NCBI GenBank assembly: GCA_002686195.1
Contig: NZAS01000186.1
Location: 3,052-67,051, forward strand
Length of the DNA stretch: 64,000 nt
Origin: Candidatus Pacearchaeota archaeon
GTDB lineage: Archaea > Nanoarchaeota > Nanoarchaeia > Pacearchaeales > GW2011-AR1
Direction of reading: 5' to 3'
Positions 31,766-40,623 of this stretch are shown one piece after another. The stretch's first letter is position 1. Every line of letters begins with the position of its first letter. The notes under the pieces are model-generated. The model was not told the DNA's origin. It saw only the letters and a list, made by a program, of their open reading frames with translations, and made no database searches. The translations under genes were made by a program, and so were the position numbers.

Positions 31766-32711
31766 CTTTGCCCCCTCCAATTTCATGGACGCTCACCACA
31801 GACACACTGCTAAACCCTTCAATCATATCAGGGGCAGTCATGGTCTTATTTAACTCATACAGATAGTTGGTTGGCAACTTGTGCTCTCTTATGCTGTTTT
31901 CATAGAGACACACGTTTATGTCAATCTCCCAGAACACCGCGCTCAAAGGACATTCAAACATCTCCGCTATCGCTATCAGCGGTGCACGCGCCATAGGCGT
32001 TGCGAGCGTTGCTTCAAAAACAACGTCGTACTTTTTGTCGCTGTCCAACAGCGCTTTGCGTCGTCCAGCTGTGGGAAGACCCATAAGTATGCAGGCGCTG
32101 CTTGCGCCGTTCTTCATCGCCACGCCGAAGTCGCGTATGCAGTTCTTCCAAACCGCTAGCGTCTCCGACCCTGACATGTGATTCTCGAGCCCGTCGTTAG
32201 GGCATATTAGCTGCATTGTGTTCCTCGTTGGCGCTTTGCGGCTGTAAGCTTTACGCCGCCTTATTATGTGTGCGCCTTTGTCCATCTTGACCTCGCGCAA
32301 CAACGCTCCGGTAAAATCCGTGTCCATCATGCGGGCCAAGCGAAAGTCCGCTCGGTAAGCCTGTGCTCCTACGAACGTCGCACCCGCCAGGTCAGCCTTT
32401 CTAAAGTCTGCGCGGGTCAAACGACAACCATCGAAGCGGGTGCCTTGCAGGTCCGCGCTTCTGAAGTCCGTCTTGCGAAGATCCATACCGCTGAAGTCTA
32501 AATAAGACAGGTCTTGGCGTTTTAAATCCGCCGCTTTCATAGACAAGACCGGCAATCCAGCGTTTTTTAGCAAACGCCAGTAGCTGCACAGCCTTTTGTT
32601 AGTAAGGAGCTTGGTTTGTTTCGCCAAGGTCCATTCATTATCGCTGTAAAGCCGCTTAAACGCGCGCACAGCGTTGGCGTCTTCCGCCAATACGTCCAAC
32701 AGGTTGTTCAA
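31758..32711 (-). CDS. Pentapeptide-repeat protein fused to a degenerate PNK-like kinase domain
   Basis: 317 residues, TTG start with AAGGA nine bases upstream. Residues about 60-140 are pentapeptide repeats with the A(D/N)Lxx rhythm (LSYLDFSGMDLRKTDFRSAD and on). Residues about 185-310 follow polynucleotide-kinase-type P-loop enzymes. There is a Walker-A-like ILMGLPTAGRRK (the usual K-S/T replaced by R-R), then VVFEATLATPMARAP, INVCLYENSIREHKLP and a final P-x-MIEGFSSV. The fusion and the altered P-loop are unusual. It may be a binding protein rather than an active kinase. Confidence 0.62.
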   Translation of the reverse strand: MNNLLDVLAEDANAVRAFKRLYSDNEWTLAKQTKLLTNKRLCSYWRLLKNAGLPVLSMKAADLKRQDLSYLDFSGMDLRKTDFRSADLQGTRFDGCRLTRADFRKADLAGATFVGAQAYRADFRLARMMDTDFTGALLREVKMDKGAHIIRRRKAYSRKAPTRNTMQLICPNDGLENHMSGSETLAVWKNCIRDFGVAMKNGASSACILMGLPTAGRRKALLDSDKKYDVVFEATLATPMARAPLIAIAEMFECPLSAVFWEIDINVCLYENSIREHKLPTNYLYELNKTMTAPDMIEGFSSVSVVSVHEIGGGKDA

Positions 32712-32974
32712 ATTCCAGTCCTTTACTACGCCACGCTAACTGCTCTTAGCGCATTGTGAACTCTCAGAGCGTAAGTCTCGTAAGTGCCCATTATTAAGGA
32801 TATTTGCAGTGGAACGTCGCTCAACGTGGCAACAGGCATCAAGGAGAAAAACGCCTAACCTGTCGAACGAAGCAACTGCCGTTAGTACTAATGTATACGG
32901 GCACCACGTTACCCTTAGGTCAGCGTGGCGCAGTAAAAGGCTGGTACTTTCGAGCTTATATAGCCCGATACATT

Positions 32975-32983
32975 TACTTATAC
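32975..32983 (-). promoter_or_regulatory. TATAAG-type box upstream of pentapeptide gene
   Basis: On the minus strand GTATAAGTA matches the downstream block of the promoters at 10317 and 63910. The upstream block is not conserved at the expected spacing. The 293 bases between 32712 and 33004 hold no gene that I can support. Confidence 0.3.
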
Positions 32984-33004
32984 CAAAAATAGCTGGTTTT
33001 TAGC

Positions 33005-33418
33005 CTATTTTGAGACTCTATCTCGCAAAGGATGGGGACGTAAGAACGACGTGCGCCATCTCGTCTCCGGTATGGCTCCAGCCAGTACCTGAGTAGCGGC
33101 AATTGCAAATCCGTCGTCATCTGGGTGCTCAAAATAGAATCCACACTCATCAATACGCATGGTCAGCTCAGATTTAGAAAAATGCCACCAGTTGGCGCTG
33201 AATCCAGGGTTTCTATAGCTGAAGTAGTTCTTTAGGGCTTCTAGCAGCACTTCTGGGTGTGCGTCGGGTTCTGACAGCCCTGACACAAACCGCCTGAACG
33301 CCTTTTGGAACGCTTTGCTGCGTATGACAGTCACAACTCCGCGCTGCCAGGGCTCAAAGCCGTCGGAAGTCTGCGCGCGTCCAATATTGGCTATTTCAGC
33401 GATATCGAGTGTTTCCAT
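33005..33418 (-). CDS. Hypothetical protein, 137 aa
   Basis: Helical N-terminal half with a basic patch (SKAFQKAFRRFVSGLSEP), aromatic centre (NWWHFSKSELTMRIDECGFYF). It is the first gene of the long minus-strand block and borders the AT-rich region at 33419. No family recognised. Confidence 0.55.
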   Translation of the reverse strand: METLDIAEIANIGRAQTSDGFEPWQRGVVTVIRSKAFQKAFRRFVSGLSEPDAHPEVLLEALKNYFSYRNPGFSANWWHFSKSELTMRIDECGFYFEHPDDDGFAIAATQVLAGAIPETRWRTSFLRPHPLRDRVSK

Positions 33419-34497
33419 GCACCGAATTTAGACGAGACTTTTTTGCCAGGTCAAGTAGAAACAGCTTGAAAACGGCTTTAAGAGTGTTTTAGGTAGGGTA
33501 GTGTGCGGAGTTTCCCTACACTGAGGTAGTACTGCTGCAGTACGCTAAGTTGCCATACGTTGCCATACGTTTTCACTAAAAATCCACTGATTTAGTAACG
33601 ATTCGTTGGTCAAACGGGGTCAAACGCGAAATTTGGTTGAAGAGTTCACCAAAATCTCCACTAAATTGGTGAAAAAGGGGATAATGTAGGTGTTGTGCCT
33701 ACTAGAAATGAGGTGAATGTTGTGCAAAAATATTTGGGACAAGTGTACGTAGATAAAGGGTTTGCGAGGAAGGCGTTGCGAGCGCTGCTGAAGGAAAGAT
33801 GAATGATTCTCGCTGCTTGCGCTGCCAGCGCTGCTTCTTTCTTTCTTTTCTTATTATTTTATAAATAGGTAGTAGTAGTTACGTGAGAAAAGGGCGTTTT
33901 TAGCGCTGTTTTGTTTTACCTTACTCCCTCTCTAAACACTTGATATTATTTAGGAATCTCTCTTAAGGAGAGCAGCGAATACATTGTCTTACAGGTAAGT
34001 TTATGTACGGTGAGCTCGGTATCTGTAGTGAGGGATATGGATAAAAAACTTTAGATTTGAGTAGGGAGCTCGAGGGATTTCGGCGCTCACAGCACTAGCA
34101 ATGTTATCTTCTCTCACCTGGTAATCCGGTGGGAGGACTCCTTACCCTTTAAATTTGTTGAGTCGGTTTTTTTCAAACCCTTAGGAGTGGTTAGTACCGA
34201 CCCAAAACACGACCGTTGATATCATTGAGGAATTCGAGACGCCTTTTTCAACTTCTTGTGAGAATCTGCCTACAGTGTTGCTATTTTTAAAAAATTGGGT
34301 AAAAAAAAATGCAAAACGTTTTTTTCGATGAAAAATTTATTATTCGCGTTTGAGGCCTCATCCCTTGTAGCTATAGTTGTTTTCGCAGAAATGGCTCTAA
34401 AAGTTAGTTGAGAAACCCAAAAACTGCTCCTCATTTTCGTTGACTTCGCTGAAACCGCATGTTATATACTGGGTTTCCGCAACCAAGGAGGTTCATC
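33419..34497. other. AT-rich intergenic region, divergent control or origin candidate
   Basis: About 1.08 kb with one tiny open frame (33722-33802). Features: tandem GTTGCCATAC repeats at about 33550, tandem GGTCAAACG at about 33609, a near-perfect palindrome GTACTGCTGCAGTAC at about 33528, an 8-bp inverted repeat TTCACCAA/TTGGTGAA (about 33644-33675), long pyrimidine tracts, and AT-rich blocks (34260-34350). It separates the minus-strand early block from the plus-strand virion block, so it should carry divergent promoters. Palindromes and direct repeats fit operators or a replication origin. Confidence 0.5.
33722..33802 (+). CDS. Possible 26-residue basic peptide
   Basis: GTG start with GAGGTG six bases upstream, encoding a basic amphipathic peptide (VYVDKGFARKALRALLKER at the end). 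It is the only good ribosome-site/frame pair in the AT-rich region and could be a leader peptide or short regulator. Evidence is limited to the spacing and composition. Confidence 0.35.
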   Translation: MQKYLGQVYVDKGFARKALRALLKER

Positions 34498-35187
34498 GTG
34501 AGTGCTAAATCCGCCGTGAAGCAGTCGTATTCCGACGTAGACCTACAAACGCCGCTGGCGAAGTATCGCCGCCTTCACCACATGACGTGGAAAAAGCTGG
34601 CAGCTCAGCTTGGCTGGACTATCCACAAAACAAGGCTCGTAGCGCTTGGAGGGAAAATCCCGCTCGAGATAGAGCGCCGCTACCTCAGCGAAAAGACGCT
34701 GGGCGCTGTGAACTTCGATGAGTGGGATTCCGTGGTTAGCTACTTATCCCGGCATGGCGTGCTTTCGCCAAAAGGCGGCGAGCGCAACAAAGCGGCGTTG
34801 TCCCGCTCGGGATCTGGACGCCCGAAAGCGTCGGGTTTTTCTCTGGTTTTGTACAAAGACCAAATGGCTAATCTGCGTAAGCGTGCGACATCAGAAGGGA
34901 TTACGTTGAGCGCATATTTACGTATTGTCGTGGACACGCATTTGGGTATTCTTCCTACTGCGCCTGCCTTTGTGGCGAAACCCTCATCCGTGGAGATTTC
35001 TTCAGAAGAGGCCCCTCCTCCTGAGGATTCTTCCGTTGCAGAGGAGTCTGACGAGGAACCTATTTACGACGAGGCTTGGTTGGCCAAGATCACTCGTGAG
35101 GAAGAAGCCGCTTTTGGAATCAGCGAATCCGAATTCGAAAAGCTTGTTGAAGAGCGCAGAGTAAGTGCACAAAAATCCGAGTCTTGA
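34498..35187 (+). CDS. HTH/RHH-type DNA-binding protein with acidic tail, 229 aa
   Basis: The GTG at 34498 has a strong AAGGAGG site. Residues about 22-50 (PLAKYRRLHHMTWKKLAAQL) look like an HTH start. Residues about 105-145 (KASGFSLVLYKDQMANLRKR, then ITLSAYLRIVVDTHLG) fit a ribbon-helix-helix unit. The last 75 residues are acidic. As first gene of the plus-strand block it may control virion genes or act in DNA packaging. Confidence 0.6.
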   Translation: MSAKSAVKQSYSDVDLQTPLAKYRRLHHMTWKKLAAQLGWTIHKTRLVALGGKIPLEIERRYLSEKTLGAVNFDEWDSVVSYLSRHGVLSPKGGERNKAALSRSGSGRPKASGFSLVLYKDQMANLRKRATSEGITLSAYLRIVVDTHLGILPTAPAFVAKPSSVEISSEEAPPPEDSSVAEESDEEPIYDEAWLAKITREEEAAFGISESEFEKLVEERRVSAQKSES

Positions 35188-35194
35188 TAGCTCC

Positions 35195-35755
35195 ATGATC
35201 GTTTCCTACCTCGAACCAACATTTACCAGACGGGCCGGACATCCCCGGTCATATGCCCAGATGCAGCAGCTATTAGACCTCGATATGAAGAATCCTCCGC
35301 TGGCTTGGCGGGAGTGCTTTGACCTGGCTAGCGCGTATGAAAAAGATAAAAAACGGTCGGATAACGAAATTACAAGCGCTTTGGAGTCTATCCGGGTAGC
35401 TTTTGATGCTGCGTTGATGCGCGCGTGCAGTGCAGCCATGGCGAAGAATATAAAAAGCGACGTACGCATTCCGAGCCGGTTGGCGGCGTTTGCTACAGAA
35501 TGGGAAGCGGCTAACCCTAATTGGGAGGATCGCGAAGCCCGACACCTTAAACGGGTGGTCAATATCGAGGTGCTTAGCGGTGATTACAAAGATGACGTGG
35601 CTGTCAGGGCGAAAGTAGCAGATACCGAGGTAGACGCTGCGGGGTTCTTAGAGACGCTAGAAAATACGCACAGCGAAAACGTTGAAAGTAGTAGGGAAAG
35701 AGAGGAAGAACACAGAAAACGTGTGGAGAATCCCTCACTTTTATCGACAAAATAA
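35195..35755 (+). CDS. Helical hypothetical protein, 186 aa
   Basis: I prefer the ATG at 35195 just after the previous stop; a GTG at 35165 is also possible. The protein is mainly helix (ECFDLASAYEKDKKRSDNEI and on) with an acidic/basic tail (SREREEEHRKRV). No family recognised. Adjacent to the DNA-binding protein, so the two may act together. Confidence 0.5.
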   Translation: MIVSYLEPTFTRRAGHPRSYAQMQQLLDLDMKNPPLAWRECFDLASAYEKDKKRSDNEITSALESIRVAFDAALMRACSAAMAKNIKSDVRIPSRLAAFATEWEAANPNWEDREARHLKRVVNIEVLSGDYKDDVAVRAKVADTEVDAAGFLETLENTHSENVESSREREEEHRKRVENPSLLSTK

Positions 35756-35778
35756 CGTGAAAGTCCTACTTTTTGGGC

Positions 35779-37533
35779 ATGCCAGCCAAGCAGCCTAAAA
35801 AAGCTGAGGAAACCAAGCCAGCTCCAGAAGCACCCCAAAAGGCCTTTGACGAGGCTAAGGTGCTGAGCTGGCTTGAGTCTTATTTGGGAGGCAAGCTCCA
35901 GGCTTCGGGAGAGGGCGGTGCGCTGGAACTCCCCGAGTTGTTGAAGAACGTGGATAGGGACGCTGTTGAGCGAAAGAAGGACCGCAAGGAGAAGGTCGTT
36001 GATGCCTTGGGCAAGACCAAGGACGTTGCGGGAGACCTTGCACGTAAAACCAGGATTGCTCGGTTTTTACGGTCGGTAGGCGTAATAAAGGAGAAGGGTG
36101 ATGGCATGTCCGTGATGGCTAATACCGATGCTGCTTCGGAAGCCAATTCCGGGGCAGGCGTTGATGCAGCGTTGAATGCGAACGCCAATAGGTCTGGAAA
36201 CGTCGGCACCGTCATAAAAGGTGACGCCGCTGTCGTTGATCAACCGGGTTCGGGCCAGATGCAGGCTTCGGGAAGCGCTGCGCAGAATGCGGAGTTTGCT
36301 CGTCAGTTTGCGTCGGTGTTAGGACATCGGGGGGTTGCCCCGACGGGCGGACAAAGCGTCCCGATTAAGGGCCTGGCGTTAGGACTTAAGACACACGTAA
36401 ATCCGGAGGAAAGTAAGTTGTCCTCAGTAAAACAAGCCAACATCGTCCAGCGTATAACCTCGTTTATGCGACGGCCGGCACATCTTAGGGCTGCGCAGGG
36501 CGCCGAAGACGAGGTTACGCGGCTCGCGAAGATACTCAGCGATCAGGAATCGCACTTAGTAGCGCAAACGACGCTTCGGGAGACCAATAGAACGCTCGCA
36601 GAACAAGCCACGCAAGCGTTGGGGAATGCGCGGAGAGAACAATCGTCTATGGCGCGGCTTACTCGTGAAGCGGACAGCCTGGTGGATTCCGCTATAGGCC
36701 AAGGCCGACGTTACGGAGATACCGCGCCTTTAGAACAGGCAGCGCAAGCAGCGCAGGAGGGTTGGTTGGCGCAAAGACCCCTTGTTGAGCAGGCCAAACA
36801 CCAAATGGATGCGCTTCGAGCGCAGTTGGCCACCGATACGAAGACCATCCAAAGCCTAAATACGAAAATACAGGATACGCGCAACCAGCTGGGGCAAGCG
36901 GAGCAAGCGTTGACGTCTGCCGTGGACACGGTCAAGGGGACTACAAGCCCTTTGGACGTTGTGGGCGGTCTTCTCCCTTTTGCAGGTTTGGGCTACGGAG
37001 CCTACAGGCTGCACAAAGCAGGCGCAGCGTCCGAATCGCCTTTTACGCGCGTAATGCTTAAGAAGTTTGCCCAGCAAGGGTTTCCAGTGGACCCTTCGAT
37101 GACCGCCGGGGATAAGGCTTTGGCTGCGGGTGCCATGGCTTCTGGTGGTTTGTTAGGTAAAGGACTCTCCGAGAGCCTGGCCCGTGTTCGCGCTGAAAGG
37201 GCAATGGGCCCCGTAGCGGAGTTGATGCATGGAGCGGCGGCAGGCGACGTTGCAGCGTCTGAGGCGCTCGCAGGGGAACTTCGCTCATTAGGCTTGAAAG
37301 GCCCAAGGGCTCTGACGTCAGCCGGACAAGCGGAAGGTGCGGCGGAAAACCTTCTGGGGGTTCTGCGCAAGGCGTACAGGTCTCGGTCCTTACCCGTTTT
37401 GATGGGAGGAGGAGCGCTCGCGGGGCTTGGAACGCTTGCGGCGTTCAATAAGAGCAAGATGCCGGATAGGCCACCAGTCCCGCAGGGCTACCCCGAGCAG
37501 TACTATGCGCAACAACACCTGGGGCACATGTAG
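35779..37533 (+). CDS. Large coiled-coil protein with C-terminal hydrophobic segments, 584 aa
   Basis: Basic, proline-rich start (AKQPKKAEETKPAPEAPQK), a low-complexity A/N/G section (residues about 110-160), a long coiled coil (about 235-390: EDEVTRLAKILSDQESHLV and on), then two or three hydrophobic glycine-rich segments (VVGGLLPFAGLGYGAYRL; ALAAGAMASGGLLGKGL; VLMGGGALAGLGTLAAF). This resembles membrane-entering ejection proteins. It lies directly upstream of the tag-protein array, two bases before its first gene, and lacks the tag itself. Function inferred only. Confidence 0.5.
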   Translation: MPAKQPKKAEETKPAPEAPQKAFDEAKVLSWLESYLGGKLQASGEGGALELPELLKNVDRDAVERKKDRKEKVVDALGKTKDVAGDLARKTRIARFLRSVGVIKEKGDGMSVMANTDAASEANSGAGVDAALNANANRSGNVGTVIKGDAAVVDQPGSGQMQASGSAAQNAEFARQFASVLGHRGVAPTGGQSVPIKGLALGLKTHVNPEESKLSSVKQANIVQRITSFMRRPAHLRAAQGAEDEVTRLAKILSDQESHLVAQTTLRETNRTLAEQATQALGNARREQSSMARLTREADSLVDSAIGQGRRYGDTAPLEQAAQAAQEGWLAQRPLVEQAKHQMDALRAQLATDTKTIQSLNTKIQDTRNQLGQAEQALTSAVDTVKGTTSPLDVVGGLLPFAGLGYGAYRLHKAGAASESPFTRVMLKKFAQQGFPVDPSMTAGDKALAAGAMASGGLLGKGLSESLARVRAERAMGPVAELMHGAAAGDVAASEALAGELRSLGLKGPRALTSAGQAEGAAENLLGVLRKAYRSRSLPVLMGGGALAGLGTLAAFNKSKMPDRPPVPQGYPEQYYAQQHLGHM

Positions 37534-37535
37534 CC

Positions 37536-38090
37536 ATGAACAACTTCTACAAAACAGCCTACGACCTCGGTGCCCAACAGGCCCTGCAGGACTACGGGAT
37601 AACCAAGGAAGCCGGGGCCCTCCAAGCGCTACGGGCTAAGGCCGTCCAAGCTCTGGAAGCCGCAAAAGGACTCCCTTCTAGGGCGTCGGAAGCGTATAGA
37701 GGGTTGCCCCACCTGGGCTGGGGACGGACCGCACTCGCTGCGGGAGGACTTGCCGTCCCGGTGTTGGGGGCATCCGCCTATTTGGGGGATTTTACCGCTG
37801 CCAAAGCCCGGGCAGTCCGAGAGATTGAAGAAGCTAGGAAGTCGTATCTAGGTTTAAAAGACTTGGAAATTGAAAACTCAGATAGAAAGCTTCAAAACAT
37901 CATTGGAGACCACATCCGATCTCTCGGAGGCTCTTCTGAGGAAGATATACCGTTGGGAGATATCCCGGAGAAGTTACGTTTGGAGGCACATGAACGTATG
38001 ACCGACGGCGGGTATCTCTCCGACATATTCGGAGGAGAAGGCGACCGCCTATCTGCTATCCCCGGTTTCTTTAGTTCCCAGCCGGAATAA
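37536..38090 (+). CDS. Tag-family protein 1, 184 aa
   Basis: First of the array. The N-terminal tag reads NNFYKTAYDLGAQQALQDYG, then ITKEAG (residues 2-27). It is an amphipathic helix with conserved F-x-K-x-A-Y-x2-G-x3-A-L-x-D-[FY]-G and a closing K-x-A. After it come an Ala/Leu-rich helix, one hydrophobic segment (ALAAGGLAVPVLGASAYLG, about 66-84), a charged helix and an acidic end with IPLGDIPEKL. The body resembles the protein at 38516 along its whole length. I infer a virion-internal or membrane-targeted payload protein. Confidence 0.75.
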   Translation: MNNFYKTAYDLGAQQALQDYGITKEAGALQALRAKAVQALEAAKGLPSRASEAYRGLPHLGWGRTALAAGGLAVPVLGASAYLGDFTAAKARAVREIEEARKSYLGLKDLEIENSDRKLQNIIGDHIRSLGGSSEEDIPLGDIPEKLRLEAHERMTDGGYLSDIFGGEGDRLSAIPGFFSSQPE

Positions 38091-38093
38091 TCA

Positions 38094-38516
38094 ATGCATA
38101 ACTTCTACAAAACAGCCTACGACCTCGGAGCCCAACAAGCCCTGCAGGACCATGGGATAACCAAGGTTTCTGATTTGTCTGACTACGTGGGTACAAGTAA
38201 CTATATCCCGTATGGAGCACCCGACGAAGAGGGGCCTGGACAACCGGGCTCTTATAGGGGCGTTCCCATACGCGAGGCGGGTTTTCTGGACAGGTTCCCG
38301 CTGTTTGGAAAGAGGCCATATGTCTTACCCGAAAACGTGGATTCGTTGAGAGAGGCTCTCTCCAAAATTAAAGGTATTGACGTGGCTACGGATGATTGGA
38401 CCCGAGAGCACGGGGACCCTAATGAACCCGCTGTCGAGTTTGGGCACCTAGGGTCCGGAGACGACGCTTTAGAGGCAGCGCTAAGCAAGGTTCTGCTGGC
38501 GGCTAGGGGGCAGTAA
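38094..38516 (+). CDS. Tag-family protein 2, 140 aa
   Basis: The tag (residues 2-25, HNFYKTAYDLGAQQALQDHG) is nearly identical at DNA level to that of the preceding gene. The body differs completely: polar, with no hydrophobic segment (SDYVGTSNYIPYGAPDEEGP, later EAALSKVLLAARG). Its TAA overlaps the start of the next gene. It shows that the tag is joined to unrelated bodies. Confidence 0.72.
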   Translation: MHNFYKTAYDLGAQQALQDHGITKVSDLSDYVGTSNYIPYGAPDEEGPGQPGSYRGVPIREAGFLDRFPLFGKRPYVLPENVDSLREALSKIKGIDVATDDWTREHGDPNEPAVEFGHLGSGDDALEAALSKVLLAARGQ

Positions 38517-38941
38517 TGAACCCCTTCCTCAAACAAGCTTACGACCTCGGAGCCCAACAAGCCCTGCAGGACTACGGGATAACCAAGGAAGCTGGGTTAC
38601 CAGCAGCTTTGCAGGCTCGGGTTGTACAAGCTCTGGGAGCTGCAAAAGGACTCCCGGGGAAAGCGCGCGACTACCTACAGACCCACCGGGCGGAGCTGCT
38701 ACCTTCCCTAGTGGGTCTGGGTGCCCTGGGAGGTCTGGCAGGCTTGGGATACTCTGGCAGCGCTCAGACGCATGCTCGTAAGCGCCTGCTAGAAAGGCAG
38801 GGTAGGGAAGCTGAAGGTATCGGGCTTACGATCGAGAATCTTGAGAGAGACATACATAACATTCGGGGAGGGTCTTATTACGACCAAGAGCCTGAGATAC
38901 CGCAGGGAGATATCCCCCACGAACTTTTAAGCTCTTGGTAA
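38516..38941 (+). CDS. Tag-family protein 3, 141 aa
   Basis: Tag variant NPFLKQAYDLGAQQALQDYG, then ITKEAG. Body homologous to protein 1: VVQALGAAKGLPGKAR corresponds to AVQALEAAKGLPSRAS, then a glycine-rich hydrophobic segment (LVGLGALGGLAGLGYSG) and a final IPQGDIPHEL. ATG overlaps the previous stop (TAATG). A tandem duplicate that diverged. Confidence 0.72.
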   Translation: MNPFLKQAYDLGAQQALQDYGITKEAGLPAALQARVVQALGAAKGLPGKARDYLQTHRAELLPSLVGLGALGGLAGLGYSGSAQTHARKRLLERQGREAEGIGLTIENLERDIHNIRGGSYYDQEPEIPQGDIPHELLSSW

Positions 38942-38947
38942 TAACTA

Positions 38948-39166
38948 ATGCACCCCTTCCAACGACTCAAAAAGGCTCTCCTAAGGTCCAAGGCGGCAGC
39001 GCAAAGCGACGCTCCCAACTATCGACCTGCGGAAGAAGCCGGAAAGGCCTGCGGCACCTGCGTAAACTTCACGCCAACCCCCGAGGGCGACCGGGGACAT
39101 TGCAAAGCCTACGACTTCACCTGCAAAGCCAGCTATGTCTGTGACGCCTGGGCCCCCACACAATGA
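38948..39166 (+). CDS. Cys-rich protein with second-type N-terminus (MHPFxRL), 72 aa
   Basis: Starts HPFQRLKKAL, a different head shared with the genes at 41234 and 56338. The C-terminal half holds five cysteines (CGTCVNFTPT, GHCKAYDFTCKASYVCDAW), a small zinc or iron-sulfur-type module common in phage proteins of unknown role. No hydrophobic segment. Its stop overlaps the ATG at 39163. Confidence 0.62.
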   Translation: MHPFQRLKKALLRSKAAAQSDAPNYRPAEEAGKACGTCVNFTPTPEGDRGHCKAYDFTCKASYVCDAWAPTQ

Positions 39167-39516
39167 ACCACTTCTACAAAACAGCCTACGACGCTGGCGT
39201 AAACCAAGCCCTTCAGGACCATGGCCTCCGTAAAAAAGGCCAGCTACAAGCCGTTGAGTCTGTTGGCCAATTAATGGCAGGTGCGGGCGGGTTCCTAAAA
39301 AAGCTCACCAGTCCTCGTACTCACCCCACCAGAGACCTTACCCGGATGCAGCGCTGGCTTAGGGCTCGGTTGGTGGGACCTCAGGGACGACCCGACAGTT
39401 TGACTGCAATGCGCGAAGCAACTGACAAAGCCAAGCGGCTTGAGGGGCTAGGCGCGGAGACGATGAGATCCCCGCGAGCAGGCTCTGTGAATCAAGCTCT
39501 TGAGGTGATTCTATGA
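39163..39516 (+). CDS. Tag-family protein 4, 117 aa
   Basis: Tag NHFYKTAYDAGVNQALQDHG, then LRKKG, so the closing K-x-A is lost here. The body is basic and helical, with a short amphipathic stretch (VGQLMAGAGGFLKKL) and many arginines. ATG overlaps the previous stop by four bases. Confidence 0.68.
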   Translation: MNHFYKTAYDAGVNQALQDHGLRKKGQLQAVESVGQLMAGAGGFLKKLTSPRTHPTRDLTRMQRWLRARLVGPQGRPDSLTAMREATDKAKRLEGLGAETMRSPRAGSVNQALEVIL

Positions 39517-40088
39517 ACAACTTCTACAAAACAGCCTACGACGCTGGCGTAGACCAAGCCCTTCAGGACCACTACGTAAAACTTTCATCGCTGAAATCCC
39601 TCCTTTCAAAAGGGTTAGACGCGGTGGGCCCAAGAGCCCAAGTATCTCTGATGGGAGCGGCATCCGGGGCTTTGGGGGGTTTTGTGCCCACACCCGATTT
39701 TGATCTGGAGGGTGCGCATCGTAGGGCGCTGAAAAACCCCAAGGTCCTTTTTCGAGTAGACGACACAACAACCACTTATAGTCCTTTGAAGGGTATAGGG
39801 GGCGCGCTGTTGGGTGCGTCGGTGGGGCGTTATGCCGGTGGCATTGGGAAGTTGCACTCTCTGTTGAACCCAAAGGCCCTCCTCAAGCCGCTTGAAGCAG
39901 CGCACGAGGCAGCTCTAGGAGAGGTGATTAGCAAAAGTATCGCTAAGCATATGGGGGAGCTTAGCGCCGTGGCAGGGGATGTCGCCGCAACGCAAAGAGT
40001 GGCGAAGGACTTCGCAAATCCTGGGTGGAAGGATTTCGCTGTCAACGCACGTAACTACGCTAAAGAGCTTAGTAGGAGCGTAGGGTGA
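39513..40088 (+). CDS. Tag-family protein 5, 191 aa
   Basis: Tag NNFYKTAYDAGVDQALQDHY; the G-x2-K end has become YVKLSS. Two hydrophobic/glycine segments follow (SLMGAASGALGGFVP and GIGGALLGASVGRYAGGIG), then a long C-terminal helix region. Four-base overlaps on both sides. Confidence 0.7.
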   Translation: MNNFYKTAYDAGVDQALQDHYVKLSSLKSLLSKGLDAVGPRAQVSLMGAASGALGGFVPTPDFDLEGAHRRALKNPKVLFRVDDTTTTYSPLKGIGGALLGASVGRYAGGIGKLHSLLNPKALLKPLEAAHEAALGEVISKSIAKHMGELSAVAGDVAATQRVAKDFANPGWKDFAVNARNYAKELSRSVG

Positions 40089-40618
40089 ACAACTTCTACA
40101 AAACAGCCTACGACGCTGGCGTAGACCAAGCCCTTCAAGACTACGGTCTGGAGAAAGAGGCCATTGTGCAGCACCTTGCGCGAGGAGCCGTTGGCGCGGG
40201 CATGGGCGCTATGACTGCCGGTGAGGGCAATAGAGGCATGGGCGCCTTGGTAGGCGGCGTAGCGGGACTCGCGGCAGGCGGTGCGGGGTCTCGAGCCTTT
40301 GGAAAATCAGACGTATATCGCCAGGCGGAAATGGCGGGTATCGGCGGCAGGGGTGCCCGAAAAGTGCGGCAGGGCTTCCTAAACACGGCGAGAAAAGCTA
40401 GCCGGGAGGGTACCAAACTAAACCCGGCTACCCAGAACATGGCGGATCTAAGCCGACGCTATCGCACAGCATCAATCAACTACAAACTGGCGCCCATGGC
40501 AGCAGCAGGCGTCGGGGCGGGCTTGGCGACACGCGGCGTTGCGTCATTAGCGGCACCTCCGCAGCAGCAGTACCCACAGTACAACCAGTACCAGACCCCT
40601 TATTACGGAAGGAGGTGA
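40085..40618 (+). CDS. Tag-family protein 6, 177 aa
   Basis: GTG start. Tag NNFYKTAYDAGVDQALQDYG, then LEKEA. Body with a long glycine-zipper segment (GAVGAGMGAMTAGEG, then GALVGGVAGLAAGGAGSRAFG, residues about 33-75), a basic middle, another hydrophobic stretch and a Gln/Tyr/Pro tail (QYPQYNQYQTPYYG). Closest in style to membrane-inserting ejection or pore peptides. Confidence 0.7.
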   Translation: MNNFYKTAYDAGVDQALQDYGLEKEAIVQHLARGAVGAGMGAMTAGEGNRGMGALVGGVAGLAAGGAGSRAFGKSDVYRQAEMAGIGGRGARKVRQGFLNTARKASREGTKLNPATQNMADLSRRYRTASINYKLAPMAAAGVGAGLATRGVASLAAPPQQQYPQYNQYQTPYYGRR

Positions 40619-40623
40619 GGCAA

